Assembly (NCBI RefSeq): GCF_000813745.1
Contig: NZ_JWLC01000017.1
Coordinates: 52,889 to 116,888, forward strand
DNA from: Leisingera sp. ANG-M1
Lineage (GTDB): Bacteria > Pseudomonadota > Alphaproteobacteria > Rhodobacterales > Rhodobacteraceae
Direction of reading: 5' to 3'
Length of the DNA: 64,000 nt
In this document: one piece after another, positions 18,055 to 26,801 of the stretch
How positions within the stretch are numbered: position 1 is the stretch's first letter
How the letters are laid out: the number at the start of each line of letters is the position of its first letter
Made by a program: the position numbers and the translations under genes
Notes under the pieces: generated by a model
The model's database searches: none
What the model saw: only the letters and a program-made list of their open reading frames with translations
Told to the model about the DNA's origin: nothing

Positions 18055-18804
18055 ATGTTCAGAATGTACGCCCGGGCAGGCAGGACCTTTGGGGGCAATT
18101 TTCCGCTTTTTGCGATCTTTTCTGCAATTCCTGTCGCGCTTGATCTCTTTATCGAATTTGCAAACGTACGCAGCAGCAGCGGCGCGATTGGGGCAAACCT
18201 CTTCCTGTATGCCTTGATAACTTTGTACAGCCACAGGCTGCTGCTGAGCGGGAAAAGTATTCCTTTTTCTGCAATGTTCGGCAGGAAACAGAACAGCCCG
18301 CTGGAAGGGCCGCAGAAACCTTTCATGCTGAGGCTCGTGGCCTTCTGGCTGTTTTCTGCAGTAGTGTGGGCGCTGTTCTGTTGGGCGGTGTACCAGATAG
18401 CCGGAGGGGAGGGCCGCGACGTTCTCTACGTCGTGATGATTATTGCTCTCGTTCCTGCGGCACCTGTTGTCTACGTCGCCCTGGCGCTGTTCGGTACGGT
18501 GTTTCCGGCCGCTGCCGCCCTGCAGGATGCAGCCATGTCAAATGCACTGGCCAGAGGAAAGAAAACGTTCTGGAGAACGTTGTTCCGCCTGATTGCCGGC
18601 AACGGCCTGTTCACGCTGGCAGCGCTTGCAGGCGCAACCTTCCTGTTTTTCGCCGTTGGTGGCGGCATAAACTTTGCGCTGGAGACGTTTCTCAGTTTTC
18701 TGTCTGGGCTGGTGGGTTTGTTTGGCATCCACCTGACTGCAACGGCGCTTTGCATGGCTTACGAAGAAGCCAGGGAGCTTTCCGAAGCTGAGGTTTTCAG
18801 CTGA
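18055..18804 (+). CDS. Polytopic membrane protein, unknown function
   Basis: This 249-residue protein has about six hydrophobic helices, near residues 14-32, 45-60, 97-116, 123-150, 182-206 and 212-232. No enzymatic motif is visible. Base composition is more AT-rich than trpA, which may indicate transfer or relaxed selection. It follows trpA by 44 bases on the same strand and ends before an intrinsic terminator. I do not recognise the family. Confidence 0.65.
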   Translation: MFRMYARAGRTFGGNFPLFAIFSAIPVALDLFIEFANVRSSSGAIGANLFLYALITLYSHRLLLSGKSIPFSAMFGRKQNSPLEGPQKPFMLRLVAFWLFSAVVWALFCWAVYQIAGGEGRDVLYVVMIIALVPAAPVVYVALALFGTVFPAAAALQDAAMSNALARGKKTFWRTLFRLIAGNGLFTLAALAGATFLFFAVGGGINFALETFLSFLSGLVGLFGIHLTATALCMAYEEARELSEAEVFS

Positions 18805-18842
18805 GGCCTGAGTAACAGGCTTGAGATCTGCAGGATTGAAAA

Positions 18843-18866
18843 CCGCGCCTCCGGGTGCGGCTTTTT
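18843..18866 (+). terminator. Intrinsic terminator after the membrane protein
   Basis: CCGCGCC (18843-18849) pairs with GGTGCGG (18854-18860, one G-U pair) around a TCCG loop, followed closely by five T residues. It ends the trpA/membrane-protein transcript. Confidence 0.75.
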
Positions 18867-18911
18867 GCGTTTTCAGGGTGCGGCAACGGCGGCATTGCAT
18901 GGCGTGCCTGG

Positions 18912-18937
18912 AATTGGTAAGGAAACTTTACCAAATT
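18912..18937. promoter_or_regulatory. Operator-like dyad in front of the lactate dehydrogenase-like gene
   Basis: TTGGTAA (18914-18920) and TTACCAA (18928-18934) form a perfect 7-7-7 inverted repeat flanked by AATT-like ends. It is reminiscent of GntR-type (FadR/LldR) TTGGT...ACCAA operators, although the spacing is wider than in E. coli LldR sites. It lies 22 bases before the preferred GTG start. Confidence 0.5.
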
Positions 18938-18955
18938 GAAGCGGGAGAGTGTCCG

Positions 18956-20122
18956 GTGCCGGTGATCACCAATATCAACGACCTGAAGCGCATCTATGAA
19001 CGCCGCGTGCCGCGGATGTTCTTTGACTATGCTGAAAGCGGCAGCTGGACCGAACAGACCTTCCGCGAGAATACTTCGGACTTCGAGCAGATCCGCCTGC
19101 GCCAGCGGGTGGCGGTGGATATGGCCGGGCGCAGCACCGCCAGCCAGATGATCGGCCAGGACGTGGCGATGCCGGTTGCCCTGGCGCCGGTGGGGCTGAC
19201 GGGGATGCAGCACGCCGATGGCGAGATCAAGGCGGCGCGGGCGGCAGAAGAATTCGGTGTGCCCTTCACGCTGTCGACCATGTCGATCAACTCGATCGAG
19301 GAGGTGGCCGAAGCCACAGATAAGCCGTTCTGGTTCCAGCTTTATACCATGCGGGACGAGGACTATACCCGCCGCCTGATCCAGCGCGCCAAGGATGCCA
19401 AATGCTCGGCGCTGGTGATCACACTGGACCTGCAGATCCTGGGCCAGCGTCACAAGGACCTGAAAAACGGGCTGTCGGCACCGCCGAAGCTGACCCCGCG
19501 TACCATTGCCAACCTGATGACCAAATGGGCCTGGGGCATCGAGATGCTGGGCGCCAAACGGCGCAATTTCGGCAATATCGTCGGGCATGTGCACGGTGTG
19601 TCCGACACCTCGCAGCTGGGCGCCTGGACAGCCGAGCAGTTCGACCCGTCGCTGGACTGGGGCAAGATCGAGAAGCTGATGGAGATGTGGGGCGGCAAGG
19701 TGATCCTGAAAGGGATCCTGGATGCCGAAGACGCCCGCATGGCGGCCAAGCTGGGCGCGGATGCCATTGTGGTGTCCAACCACGGCGGGCGGCAGCTGGA
19801 TGGAGCCTTAAGCTCAATCCGGATGCTGCCTGAGATCATGGATGCAGTGGGCAGTGACGTCGAAGTGCACCTGGACAGCGGCATCCGCTCAGGCCAGGAC
19901 GTGCTGAAGGCGCTGGCGCTGGGGGCCAAGGGCACCATGATCGGGCGTGCGTTTGTCTACGGGCTGGGCGCACGGGGCCAGAAGGGCGTCACAGAGGCGC
20001 TGGAGGTGATTCGCAAGGAGCTGGACACCACCATGGCGCTGTGCGGCGAACGCTCGGTCGAGGCGCTGGGGCGCCATAATTTGCTGGTGCCGCAGGATTT
20101 CGGCGGGCGCTGGCAGGAATAG
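18956..20122 (+). CDS. lldD: FMN-dependent alpha-hydroxy acid dehydrogenase (L-lactate dehydrogenase, LldD-like)
   Basis: This 388-residue FMN-dependent barrel enzyme oxidises L-2-hydroxy acids, most likely L-lactate to pyruvate, passing electrons to quinone. The preferred start is the GTG at 18956: GGGAGAG lies 6 bases upstream and the protein then begins with the family-typical MPVITNINDLKRIYERRVP. An in-frame ATG at 18899 would place an operator-like dyad inside the coding region. Family motifs include APVGLTGMQH, the catalytic SNHGGRQLDG (His and Arg), and HLDSGIRSGQDVLKALALGA. Other substrates such as glycolate or mandelate cannot be excluded. Confidence 0.88.
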   Translation: MPVITNINDLKRIYERRVPRMFFDYAESGSWTEQTFRENTSDFEQIRLRQRVAVDMAGRSTASQMIGQDVAMPVALAPVGLTGMQHADGEIKAARAAEEFGVPFTLSTMSINSIEEVAEATDKPFWFQLYTMRDEDYTRRLIQRAKDAKCSALVITLDLQILGQRHKDLKNGLSAPPKLTPRTIANLMTKWAWGIEMLGAKRRNFGNIVGHVHGVSDTSQLGAWTAEQFDPSLDWGKIEKLMEMWGGKVILKGILDAEDARMAAKLGADAIVVSNHGGRQLDGALSSIRMLPEIMDAVGSDVEVHLDSGIRSGQDVLKALALGAKGTMIGRAFVYGLGARGQKGVTEALEVIRKELDTTMALCGERSVEALGRHNLLVPQDFGGRWQE

Positions 20123-20246
20123 TGCTGCCAGCGGGCCGGGCAGGGGGCTTTGCCCCTTCCCAAACGGCATCAACCGGTCTATAGGCACGGCTTCACGCGG
20201 GGTGACAGCCTTGGAGGCACCCCGATAGTCATATTGGAGAATTAAG

Positions 20247-20876
20247 ATGGCAAAAGAGATTCCTGATCTCGTAGCCCAGGAACGTGCGGGGACGGGCAAG
20301 GGCGCCGCTCGCGCTGCCCGCCGCGCAGGCATGGTTCCGGGTGTGGTTTACGGTGGCGACGCAGAGCCGCTGGCAATCCAGATCCCGTTCAACGAGCTGC
20401 TGAAAAAGCTGAAAGCCGGCCAGTTCAAGTCCACTCTATGGAACCTGAAAGTGGAAGGCCAGGAAGACGTGCGCGTGATCTGCCGCGACGTTCAGCGCGA
20501 CGTTGTCAAAGACCTGCCGACCCACCTGGACCTGATGCGCCTGCGCCGCACCTCGAAAATCAACCTGTTCATCCCGGTTGAATTCGTGGGCGAAGACGCC
20601 GCACCCGGCATCAAAAAAGGCGGCATGCTGACCGTTGTCCGCCCGGAAGTCGAGTTGAACGTGACCGCTGGCGACATCCCGGAGAAGATCGTTGTGGACA
20701 TCACCGGCCTGAACATCGGCGACGTGATCACCATTTCCTCCGTCGAGCTGCCGAAAGGCTCCAAGCCGACCATCGACCGCGACTTCGTGATTGCGAACAT
20801 CGCAGCGCCGGCCGGCCTGGCTTCTTCCGATGACGAAGAAGGCGAAGAAGGCGAAGCGGAAGCCGCTGAAGCATAA
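20247..20876 (+). CDS. rplY: 50S ribosomal protein L25/general stress protein Ctc
   Basis: The 209-residue protein is the long, two-domain form of L25 that binds 5S rRNA. Residues 1-95 are the L25 domain ([21 protein letters not shown]). Residues 100-185 are the TL5 C-terminal domain (VPVEF-like [18 protein letters not shown]), and the tail is acidic ([13 protein letters not shown]). GGAG precedes the ATG. The codon use is strongly biased, as expected of a ribosomal protein. It precedes pth by 1.4 kb, with a DadA-like oxidase gene between them. Confidence 0.96.
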   Translation: MAKEIPDLVAQERAGTGKGAARAARRAGMVPGVVYGGDAEPLAIQIPFNELLKKLKAGQFKSTLWNLKVEGQEDVRVICRDVQRDVVKDLPTHLDLMRLRRTSKINLFIPVEFVGEDAAPGIKKGGMLTVVRPEVELNVTAGDIPEKIVVDITGLNIGDVITISSVELPKGSKPTIDRDFVIANIAAPAGLASSDDEEGEEGEAEAAEA

Positions 20877-20905
20877 ATCCTCCGCCCCTTCGGGCTTGGA
20901 TGAAA

Positions 20906-20931
20906 ACGGGGTCCTTCGGGGCCCCGTTTTT
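20906..20931 (+). terminator. Intrinsic terminator of rplY
   Basis: ACGGGG (20906-20911) pairs with CCCCGT (20922-20927), with additional inner CC/GG pairing around a TTC loop, and is followed by a run of T. Confidence 0.88.
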
Positions 20932-20988
20932 CGTTTGACTTTCATACGTCTGGCTGCCCCATTTCCCGCAAGGGCAGGGGAGGCAGAC

Positions 20989-22230
20989 ATGGCGGATTAC
21001 GGCATTGCCATTGCGGGCGCGGGTGCGGTGGGCATGAGCTGTGCGCTCTGGGCGCAGATGCGCGGCCACCAAGTGGTGCTGCTGGATCCTGAGCCGCCGG
21101 GGTCGGGCACCAGCTATGGCAACGCTTGCACGCTGGCGACCTATGCCTGCCTGCCGGTGAACGACCCCTCGGTGCTGTGGTCGCTGCCCAGCCTGATGTT
21201 TTCGAAAGACAGCCCGCTGTCGCTGTCCTATGCCCATGCGCTGCGCAATCCGCGCTGGATGCTGTCCTTCCTGGCCAATTGCCGCAGCGGCCCGTCGCAA
21301 CGGATTGCCAGCCATCTGGCGGATCTGCTGGCCCATGCAGACGTAGGGATCAATCCGCTGATCGAGGCGGCAGGCGCCCAGGACCTGGTGGTGGAGCGCG
21401 GCCAGCTGTCGGTCTGGTCGACGCGCAAGGCCGCGGAAGGGGCCACCGCCGGCCTGGAGCGCCGCCGCGCCCTGGGCGTGCCTTGGCGCGAGGTGGACCC
21501 GGATGAGGCCTATGAAATGGAGCCGGGGCTGCGGCTGCCGGTGGAGCGGGCAGTGCATTTCCACGCGGCCCGCAGCCTGAGCGACCCGCTGGAGTTCATC
21601 ACCCGGATGCACAGGGCGTTTACCGATCTGGGTGGCACCACCCTGCGGGAGCCGGTGGAAACGGTGCGGACCTCCGACACGGGGGTAGAGCTGCAGGCCG
21701 GCGGGCAGAGCCTGACGGCAGAGCGCGCGGTGATTGCCAGCGGCGCGTTCTCAAAGCGGATCACGGCGGCAGGGACTGAACACCTGCCGCTTGGCACCGA
21801 GCGCGGCTATCACCTGATGTTTGACGGCGAGGCGCAGCGGGTAACGCGGCCTGTCGGCTGGGGCGAGGCAGGGTTCTATGCGGTGCCGCATGCAAAAGGC
21901 CTAAGGCTGACCGGAACGGTGGAGATTGCCGCACTGGATGCGCCGGTGAACCGCAGCCGTCTGGATCATATCGCCCGCAAAGGGGCAGAGATGCTGGGGC
22001 CGCTGCCGGAGCCCGCCAGCGAGTGGCTGGGGTTCCGCCCCACAATGCCGGATTCGCTGCCGGTGATCGGGCCAAGCCCGCACTCGGACCGGGTGCTTTA
22101 TGCCTTTGGCCACCAGCATATCGGCCTGACCCTGGGCGGCATCACCGGGCGGCTGATCGCGGATCTGGCCGAGGGGCGGCAGCCCAACATCGACCTGGCG
22201 CCTTTTGCTGCAGACCGGAGCTATGCCTGA
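20989..22230 (+). CDS. FAD-dependent D-amino acid dehydrogenase-like oxidoreductase (DadA type)
   Basis: The protein is 413 residues from the ATG at 20989, which has GGGGAGG upstream. The dinucleotide-binding GAGAVGMS lies at residues 8-15. The glycine-rich PPGSGTSYGNACTLA segment and the C-terminal GHQHIGLTLGGITGRLIADL motif, with RPTMPDSLPVIG before it, are typical of DadA. Such enzymes oxidatively deaminate D-amino acids at the membrane or in the cytoplasm and feed electrons to the respiratory chain. No racemase gene is adjacent, so the exact substrate is unknown. It lies between rplY and pth on the same strand. Confidence 0.85.
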   Translation: MADYGIAIAGAGAVGMSCALWAQMRGHQVVLLDPEPPGSGTSYGNACTLATYACLPVNDPSVLWSLPSLMFSKDSPLSLSYAHALRNPRWMLSFLANCRSGPSQRIASHLADLLAHADVGINPLIEAAGAQDLVVERGQLSVWSTRKAAEGATAGLERRRALGVPWREVDPDEAYEMEPGLRLPVERAVHFHAARSLSDPLEFITRMHRAFTDLGGTTLREPVETVRTSDTGVELQAGGQSLTAERAVIASGAFSKRITAAGTEHLPLGTERGYHLMFDGEAQRVTRPVGWGEAGFYAVPHAKGLRLTGTVEIAALDAPVNRSRLDHIARKGAEMLGPLPEPASEWLGFRPTMPDSLPVIGPSPHSDRVLYAFGHQHIGLTLGGITGRLIADLAEGRQPNIDLAPFAADRSYA

Positions 22231-22308
22231 TCCTGCCAGCCTCTGGATTCCAGCGTCCAAATAGGGCATCACTCTGTTTCCTTGAGACCGCAAGCAGGCA
22301 GAGATCCG

Positions 22309-22986
22309 ATGAAACTCTTCGTTGGCCTGGGCAACCCCGGCCCGAAATATGAGCGCAACCGCCATAACATCGGCTTCATGGCGCTGGACCAGATTGCCTC
22401 AGACCACGGGTTCAGCCCTTGGAAGTCCAAGTTCCAGGCGCTGCTGAGCGAGGGCAAGCTGGGCAGCGAGAAGGTTCTGCTGCTGAAGCCGCAAACCTTC
22501 ATGAACCTCTCCGGCCAGTCGGTGGGCGAGGCGATGCGGTTCTACAAGCTGACGCCTGCCGATGTGGTGGTGCTGCATGACGAGCTGGACCTGGCACCGG
22601 GCAAGGCGCGGGTGAAGCAGGGCGGCGGCCATGCCGGCCACAACGGCTTGCGCTCAATCCATTCGCATATCGGGGCTGACTATGCCCGGGTGCGGCTGGG
22701 GATCGGCCATCCCGGTCACAAGGATGCAGTGGCGGGCTATGTGCTGCGCGACTTCCCCAAGGCGGATGAGGGCTGGCTGGACGATCTGATGCGCGGCATC
22801 TCGGACGGTGCGGCGGAGCTGGCCAAGGGCGACGGCGGCAAATTCATGAACGCGGTTGCCCTGCGGGTGGCGCCGCCGCGCAGCTCGACGACCAAGCCCA
22901 AGGCAGAGGGCAAGAAACCTGCCAAGGAAGAGCCTGCGCCGGACACCCGCTCGGCGATGGAAAAACTGCTCGACAAGTTCAAGTAA
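22309..22986 (+). CDS. pth: Peptidyl-tRNA hydrolase
   Basis: Pth releases peptides from stalled peptidyl-tRNA. The 225-residue protein begins MKLFVGLGNPGPKYERNRHN, with Asn9 and catalytic His19 in place; VVLHDELDLAPGK provides the catalytic Asp. The conserved GGGHAGHNGLRSI segment is present. About 30 residues at the C-terminus (Lys, Pro, Glu, Ala) extend past the usual E. coli length of 194, as in other alphaproteobacteria. Proximity to rplY follows the common rplY-pth order. Confidence 0.96.
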   Translation: MKLFVGLGNPGPKYERNRHNIGFMALDQIASDHGFSPWKSKFQALLSEGKLGSEKVLLLKPQTFMNLSGQSVGEAMRFYKLTPADVVVLHDELDLAPGKARVKQGGGHAGHNGLRSIHSHIGADYARVRLGIGHPGHKDAVAGYVLRDFPKADEGWLDDLMRGISDGAAELAKGDGGKFMNAVALRVAPPRSSTTKPKAEGKKPAKEEPAPDTRSAMEKLLDKFK

Positions 22987-23004
22987 GCCGGAGGGTTCAG
23001 GCAG

Positions 23005-23925
23005 ATGGTGAAACTGATTATCGACACCGATCCGGGCATCGACGATGCGATGGCGATCTTCTATGCCGCCGCGGCGCCGGATATCGAGCTGCTGGGGCTG
23101 ACCACGATCTTCGGCAATGTGACCACCGCGACCGCCACCCGCAACGCGCTTCGGCTGCTGGAGGCAGCGGAGCTGGAGGTGCCGGTTGCGGCAGGTGCTG
23201 CGGCGCCTTTGGTGCTGCCGCCGTTCACGCCGTCGGCCCATGTGCATGGCGAAGAAGGCTTTGGCGACATCCCGGCGGCTGATCCCAAGGGCAAGCCGCT
23301 GGAGGAGGACGCCGCCGGTTTCCTCTGCCGTATGGCGCGGGAGCACAAGGGAGAGCTGGTGGTCTGCCCGATCGGGCCGCTGACCAATATCGCCCTTGCC
23401 ATGCAGCGCGACCCGGACTTTGTGAAGAACGTGAAGTCCATCGTGATCATGGGCGGCTCGCTGGAGGAGGGCGGCAATATCACGCCGCACGCCGAGGCCA
23501 ATATCTATCACGACCCGCATGCGGCGGACATCGTTTGCCAGGGCGGCGCCAAGGTTGTGTTTGTCGGGCTGGACGTCACCCACCGCATCCTGTGCCTGCC
23601 GGAGGACTTTGAGGCCATCGCGGCGCAGTCGCCGGAACTGGGCGGCATGCTGCAGGAGATGTCGCATTTCTATATCAAGTTCTACCTTGAGGTCGCAGGC
23701 CTCAACGGCTGCTCGCTGCATGACCCGGCGGCGGTGATCGCCTGCACCAACCCCGAGCTGTTCGGAATGCGGGAGGTGCCGCTGCAAGTCTCCTGCGAAG
23801 GCGAAACGTCCGGCGCTACTCTGGCTGCGCCTGACAGCGGCCGGGCTCCGGTCAAGGTCTGCATGACGGTGGAGGCTGAAGCGGTGAAGTCGCTGTTTCT
23901 CAAGCGTTTGGCGCTGCTGCCCTGA
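23005..23925 (+). CDS. Ribonucleoside hydrolase (IunH family)
   Basis: This 306-residue enzyme hydrolyses the N-glycosidic bond of nucleosides to give ribose and free base. The calcium-binding N-terminal motif DTDPGIDDA is at residues 7-15. The conserved GPLTNIALAM and MGGSLEEGGNITPHAEANIYHDPHAA segments line the ribose site, and HDPAAV near the C-terminus supplies the catalytic-region His. It starts 18 bases after pth and may be cotranscribed. Base specificity cannot be read from the sequence. Confidence 0.92.
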   Translation: MVKLIIDTDPGIDDAMAIFYAAAAPDIELLGLTTIFGNVTTATATRNALRLLEAAELEVPVAAGAAAPLVLPPFTPSAHVHGEEGFGDIPAADPKGKPLEEDAAGFLCRMAREHKGELVVCPIGPLTNIALAMQRDPDFVKNVKSIVIMGGSLEEGGNITPHAEANIYHDPHAADIVCQGGAKVVFVGLDVTHRILCLPEDFEAIAAQSPELGGMLQEMSHFYIKFYLEVAGLNGCSLHDPAAVIACTNPELFGMREVPLQVSCEGETSGATLAAPDSGRAPVKVCMTVEAEAVKSLFLKRLALLP

Positions 23926-24004
23926 GGTTTGGCGGGACTTTCCGCCCGAAGCAGCTCTTTCTCTTAGCGCTGCTTAGGCCGCAGCGGTGCCGAGGCCGGA
24001 GCGT

Positions 24005-24038
24005 CCCGCCACTGCCGGAGTTCGCTGGCAGCGGCGGG
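24005..24038. terminator. Hairpin between convergent genes
   Basis: CCCGCC-A-CTGCC (24005-24016) faces GGCAG-C-GGCGGG (24027-24038), a long stem with one mismatch in the 142-base gap between the nucleoside hydrolase and the RTX gene. No clear T-run follows on either strand. Confidence 0.4.
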
Positions 24039-24067
24039 ATCGGCATGTTCTGGCAAAAGGCTGAGGG

Positions 24068-25330
24068 TCAGACGAAGATGATGTCCTCGGCCGTCAGATC
24101 AATATGGCCCCGCAGAATCACCTCGATGTCGGCGTCTGCGCCGGTGGCGTCGCGTGCATGCACCAGGGTTACGTCAGCACCGTTAGCCTCGGTGTGCTGA
24201 AACCAGAGCTCGGCACCGGCCTGCCCGGAAAAGCCGCCGCTCATTCCTGCAAAACCGGCATTTGCGCCAATGGCGAATTGCAGGGCATCCTCTCCGGCCT
24301 CGAAGTCCAGGACCTCATCAAGTGTTTCGCCGCCGCCGCTGTCTCCGGCCTGGAACACAAAGAGATCTGCGCCTGCGCCGCCTGACAGGTAATCCCCCCA
24401 GGGTGCGGCGTTGCCATTGCTGCCGCCGTCCAGCGTATCGTTTCCGTTTCCGCCGCTCAGATTATCAACGCCCGCGCCGCCGATGAGGAGGTCGTCGCCG
24501 GCTCCGCCGTACAGGCCGTCGTGGCCTGATGCGCCAATCACCTCGTCATGCCCGGTGCCGCCGTACACATTGTCATTGCCGCCGCCGCCGGTGAGGAAAT
24601 CATTGCCATGGCCGCCATCAAGGAAGTCGTTGCCGCCGTTTCCAAACAGCTCATCGTCGCCGCGGCCGCCCTCAAGCCGGTCGGACCCGTTGCCGCCCGA
24701 CAGAAAATCGTCGCCGTCGCCGCCCCGGATCTGATCGTCGCCGTTCATCCCGAACAGGTCGTCATCGCCGCGGTTGCCGTAAATCTTGTCATCACCGGAA
24801 TTGCCAAGAATGTTGTCCCGGCCGGTACCGCCCCAAAGACTGTCATTGCCGGAACCGCCGGTGATTTTATCATCGTCGGCGCCGCCGTGGATGAAATCAT
24901 TGCCGGAGCCGCCCGACAGGTAGTCATTGCCGCCGCCGCCCAGGATCTGATCGTTGCCGCCGCCGCCCCGGGCCTTGTCATTGCCGTAGGACAAGTCGAT
25001 GACGTCATTGCCGCTGCGCCCGTAAGCCAGGTCGTCCTGCGCGCTTCCGGTCAGGCTGTCGTCGCCCGAGGTGCCAAACAGAAACTTGCCTTTGTCATAG
25101 AACGATACGGCGGGCGGCGGCGATTCACCGTCCTCTTTGCTCAATTGCGCGGGGGGCAGCCCGGTGCCGGCATCAGACACCCGTGCAAGGCTGCCGCTGC
25201 CCGACAAATCTGCGTTCAGGCGGGGCAGGGCAGCACCGGCAAGGGCGTCCGGCACGCCGGATCCTGGAACCGCCTTAAACAGTGCAGAGACCGGAAAGCC
25301 TCCCGCGCCAAATTTCTTTAGTCCAAACAT
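24068..25330 (-). CDS. RTX-repeat (hemolysin-type calcium-binding) protein
   Basis: The protein is 420 residues from the ATG at 25330, which has AGGA about 8 bases upstream; an upstream GTG at 25348 is less likely. Residues about 85-325 are a continuous array of GGxGxDxx nonapeptide RTX repeats (for example GGAGDDLLIGGAGVDNLSGG), which form calcium-loaded beta rolls outside the cell. The last 90 residues match the usual RTX C-terminus (LFVFQAGDSGGGETLDEV ... FEAGEDALQF), ending with a hydrophobic tail typical of type I secretion signals. The N-terminal 85 residues have no enzyme domain. No HlyB/HlyD/TolC genes are in the window, so it must use a transporter encoded elsewhere. Possible roles are adhesion or surface layer. 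Confidence 0.88.
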   Translation of the reverse strand: MFGLKKFGAGGFPVSALFKAVPGSGVPDALAGAALPRLNADLSGSGSLARVSDAGTGLPPAQLSKEDGESPPPAVSFYDKGKFLFGTSGDDSLTGSAQDDLAYGRSGNDVIDLSYGNDKARGGGGNDQILGGGGNDYLSGGSGNDFIHGGADDDKITGGSGNDSLWGGTGRDNILGNSGDDKIYGNRGDDDLFGMNGDDQIRGGDGDDFLSGGNGSDRLEGGRGDDELFGNGGNDFLDGGHGNDFLTGGGGNDNVYGGTGHDEVIGASGHDGLYGGAGDDLLIGGAGVDNLSGGNGNDTLDGGSNGNAAPWGDYLSGGAGADLFVFQAGDSGGGETLDEVLDFEAGEDALQFAIGANAGFAGMSGGFSGQAGAELWFQHTEANGADVTLVHARDATGADADIEVILRGHIDLTAEDIIFV

Positions 25331-25726
25331 GAAAGATCCTCGTGTCACTCATTCATTGACATCCTGGGACCCCTACGGGTGCGGGGTGTCGGGCCTGCGT
25401 CAGTGCCGGTAACAATTGTCTGGATATGGTATCAATTGTACCGGCGCGACCGGCCTGGAACGCGGCATCCGGCTGGCGGGCAAGGATTGGAGCGGGTGCG
25501 CCGGACAGCCAGGCATCCGGCGGATGCTTGGTGTATTTCAGCTATGCGGCTGCCGGATCAAATGGAGAACAAGAGGGGAATCGCACTGCGTGGATTTTGC
25601 ACGCGAGCCATGTGCGGTTCGATAAAAGTTCCCGCAAACGGGCCTGATCTTCCTATTTTTCCAGGGCCGGGAGAAAATTGAAAAAACGCCTTGTTTCTTC
25701 GTGTTCCGGCACATATACGGGTCAGC
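25331..25726. other. Intergenic region upstream of the RTX gene and tRNA-Ser
   Basis: No convincing gene lies in these 396 bases; three short plus-strand frames overlap without family resemblance. The notable structure is an imperfect inverted repeat at 25406-25444. The last 60 bases before the tRNA are AT-rich and probably carry its promoter. Confidence 0.5.
25406..25444. promoter_or_regulatory. Imperfect inverted repeat upstream of the RTX gene
   Basis: CCGGTAACAATTG (25406-25418) faces CAATTGTACCGG (25433-25444); the arms match except for one missing T. Each arm also contains the self-complementary ACAATTGT or CAATTG core. It lies about 75-115 bases upstream of the RTX start and is a plausible regulator site. 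Confidence 0.45.
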
Positions 25727-25816
25727 GGAGACGTGGCCGAGTGGTCGAAGGCGCTCCCCTGCTAAGGGAGTAGGCGGGAAACCGTCTCGAGGGTTCGAAT
25801 CCCTTCGTCTCCGCCA
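25727..25816 (+). tRNA. tRNA-Ser (anticodon GCT)
   Basis: The 90-base gene folds as a class II tRNA. The acceptor GGAGACG (25727-25733) pairs with CGTCTCC (25806-25812), followed by discriminator G and an encoded CCA (25814-25816). The anticodon stem CTCCC/GGGAG (25754-25758 / 25766-25770) holds the loop CTGCTAA with anticodon GCT at 25761-25763. A long variable arm and the T-loop GGTTCGAATCC follow. It decodes AGC/AGU serine codons. No integrase or attachment duplication is seen beside it. Confidence 0.97.
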
Positions 25817-26015
25817 TTATCTTTTGATTTTCTTGGATAATAGGCGTTTGCCTGCATCAGCCTGCCACCCATCCGCGTGATGAAAAAGCGCCGCGGTTTA
25901 AGTGAAAGGCTAAGGTGCTGAGCGGTCGGCAATAATGTGCTCTCGAAGCGGGGGCGCTATTCGATCAAGCCGGACGGCAGGCCCGGAGCGGTTGCACCAG
26001 GCCTGTTTTTTAGCA

Positions 26016-26798
26016 TCAGAACCGCAGGGACAGGCAGGACATGCCGCCGTCAAGCTTGGCGCAGTCGGTGTTGTCGATCTGGACGATCTCGTAACCGGCC
26101 TTGTCCAGCATTTCAGCAGTGCGCGGGAAGCTTGCGGCCATCAGCACCAGGTTGTTGAAGCGGATGGCGTTGGCGGCGGCTTCCTCGCCTTCGGGCACAT
26201 GCAGCACCCGGTAGCCGCCGAAGCAGCCGGACGCATCCAGGCGCTTGGTCGACAGGATGGTTTCTGCGTCCATCAGCGAGCAGTCGGTCTTGAAGTGCAG
26301 GACACCTTCGGGAGTGAAGACTTCGCGCAGGGCGTGGCCCCATTCGGCGGCGATCTCGGCCAGCTCAGCAACGCCAGCGGCATCGGTGCGGTCGGAGCGG
26401 CCGACCAGGATTTCCTTGCCGGTCACAAGGATGTCGCCGCCTTCGATTTGGCCGGGGCCCTTGATTTCGCGAACATCGTCATAGCAGGCGCGGATGGTGG
26501 CGGCCATTTCCGCCACTTCCCCCAGCCGCGAGGGCGCACCGGGACGCATCAGGATGGCGCCCTGCGGCAGGCAGAGCGCAGTGTCCTCGACAAACTGGGC
26601 GTCGGGGAAGGCCTCCAGCGGCTCCAGCTCGATCACCTCGGCGCCGGTGCTGCGCAGGGCGGCAACATAGGCCGCATGGGCAGCCAGCATGCTGTCCAGG
26701 CTGGGGTTGCCGATGTCTTCTGCGCGCAGGCCCGCGGCGATGGTGGATGCCGGGCGGCGGGTGATGGCGCGGGTGAACTCGTAGGTGGGGTTGCGCAT
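26016..26798 (-). CDS. ddaH: N(G),N(G)-dimethylarginine dimethylaminohydrolase
   Basis: DDAH hydrolyses methylated arginines to citrulline plus mono- or dimethylamine. The 260-residue protein of the guanidino-modifying (pentein) fold carries the catalytic Cys255 in LDGGMSCLSLRF and His168 in VLHFKTDCS. Their 87-residue spacing equals that of the Pseudomonas enzyme (His162/Cys249). Glu119 in GQIEGGD is the third active-site residue. It is the last gene of the tetR-aminotransferase-decarboxylase-ddaH operon, 3 bases after the decarboxylase gene. Arginine deiminase is a relative, but length and motifs favour DDAH. Confidence 0.92.
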   Translation of the reverse strand: MRNPTYEFTRAITRRPASTIAAGLRAEDIGNPSLDSMLAAHAAYVAALRSTGAEVIELEPLEAFPDAQFVEDTALCLPQGAILMRPGAPSRLGEVAEMAATIRACYDDVREIKGPGQIEGGDILVTGKEILVGRSDRTDAAGVAELAEIAAEWGHALREVFTPEGVLHFKTDCSLMDAETILSTKRLDASGCFGGYRVLHVPEGEEAAANAIRFNNLVLMAASFPRTAEMLDKAGYEIVQIDNTDCAKLDGGMSCLSLRF

Positions 26799-26801
26799 GG
26801 G

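Noticed and set aside
24400..25060. Regularly spaced repeats that could suggest a CRISPR array.
   Set aside because: The repeats are in frame, 27 bases per unit, degenerate, and encode GGxGxD RTX motifs.
24548..25321. A plus-strand frame of 257 codons with a striking Val/Ala/Ile-rich periodic protein.
   Set aside because: The periodicity is the complement of the RTX nonapeptide repeats on the minus strand, which carry the real motif.
25727..26015. tRNA-Ser as an integration site for a genomic island.
   Set aside because: No integrase, no duplicated tRNA 3' end and no phage genes were seen on either side within the window.
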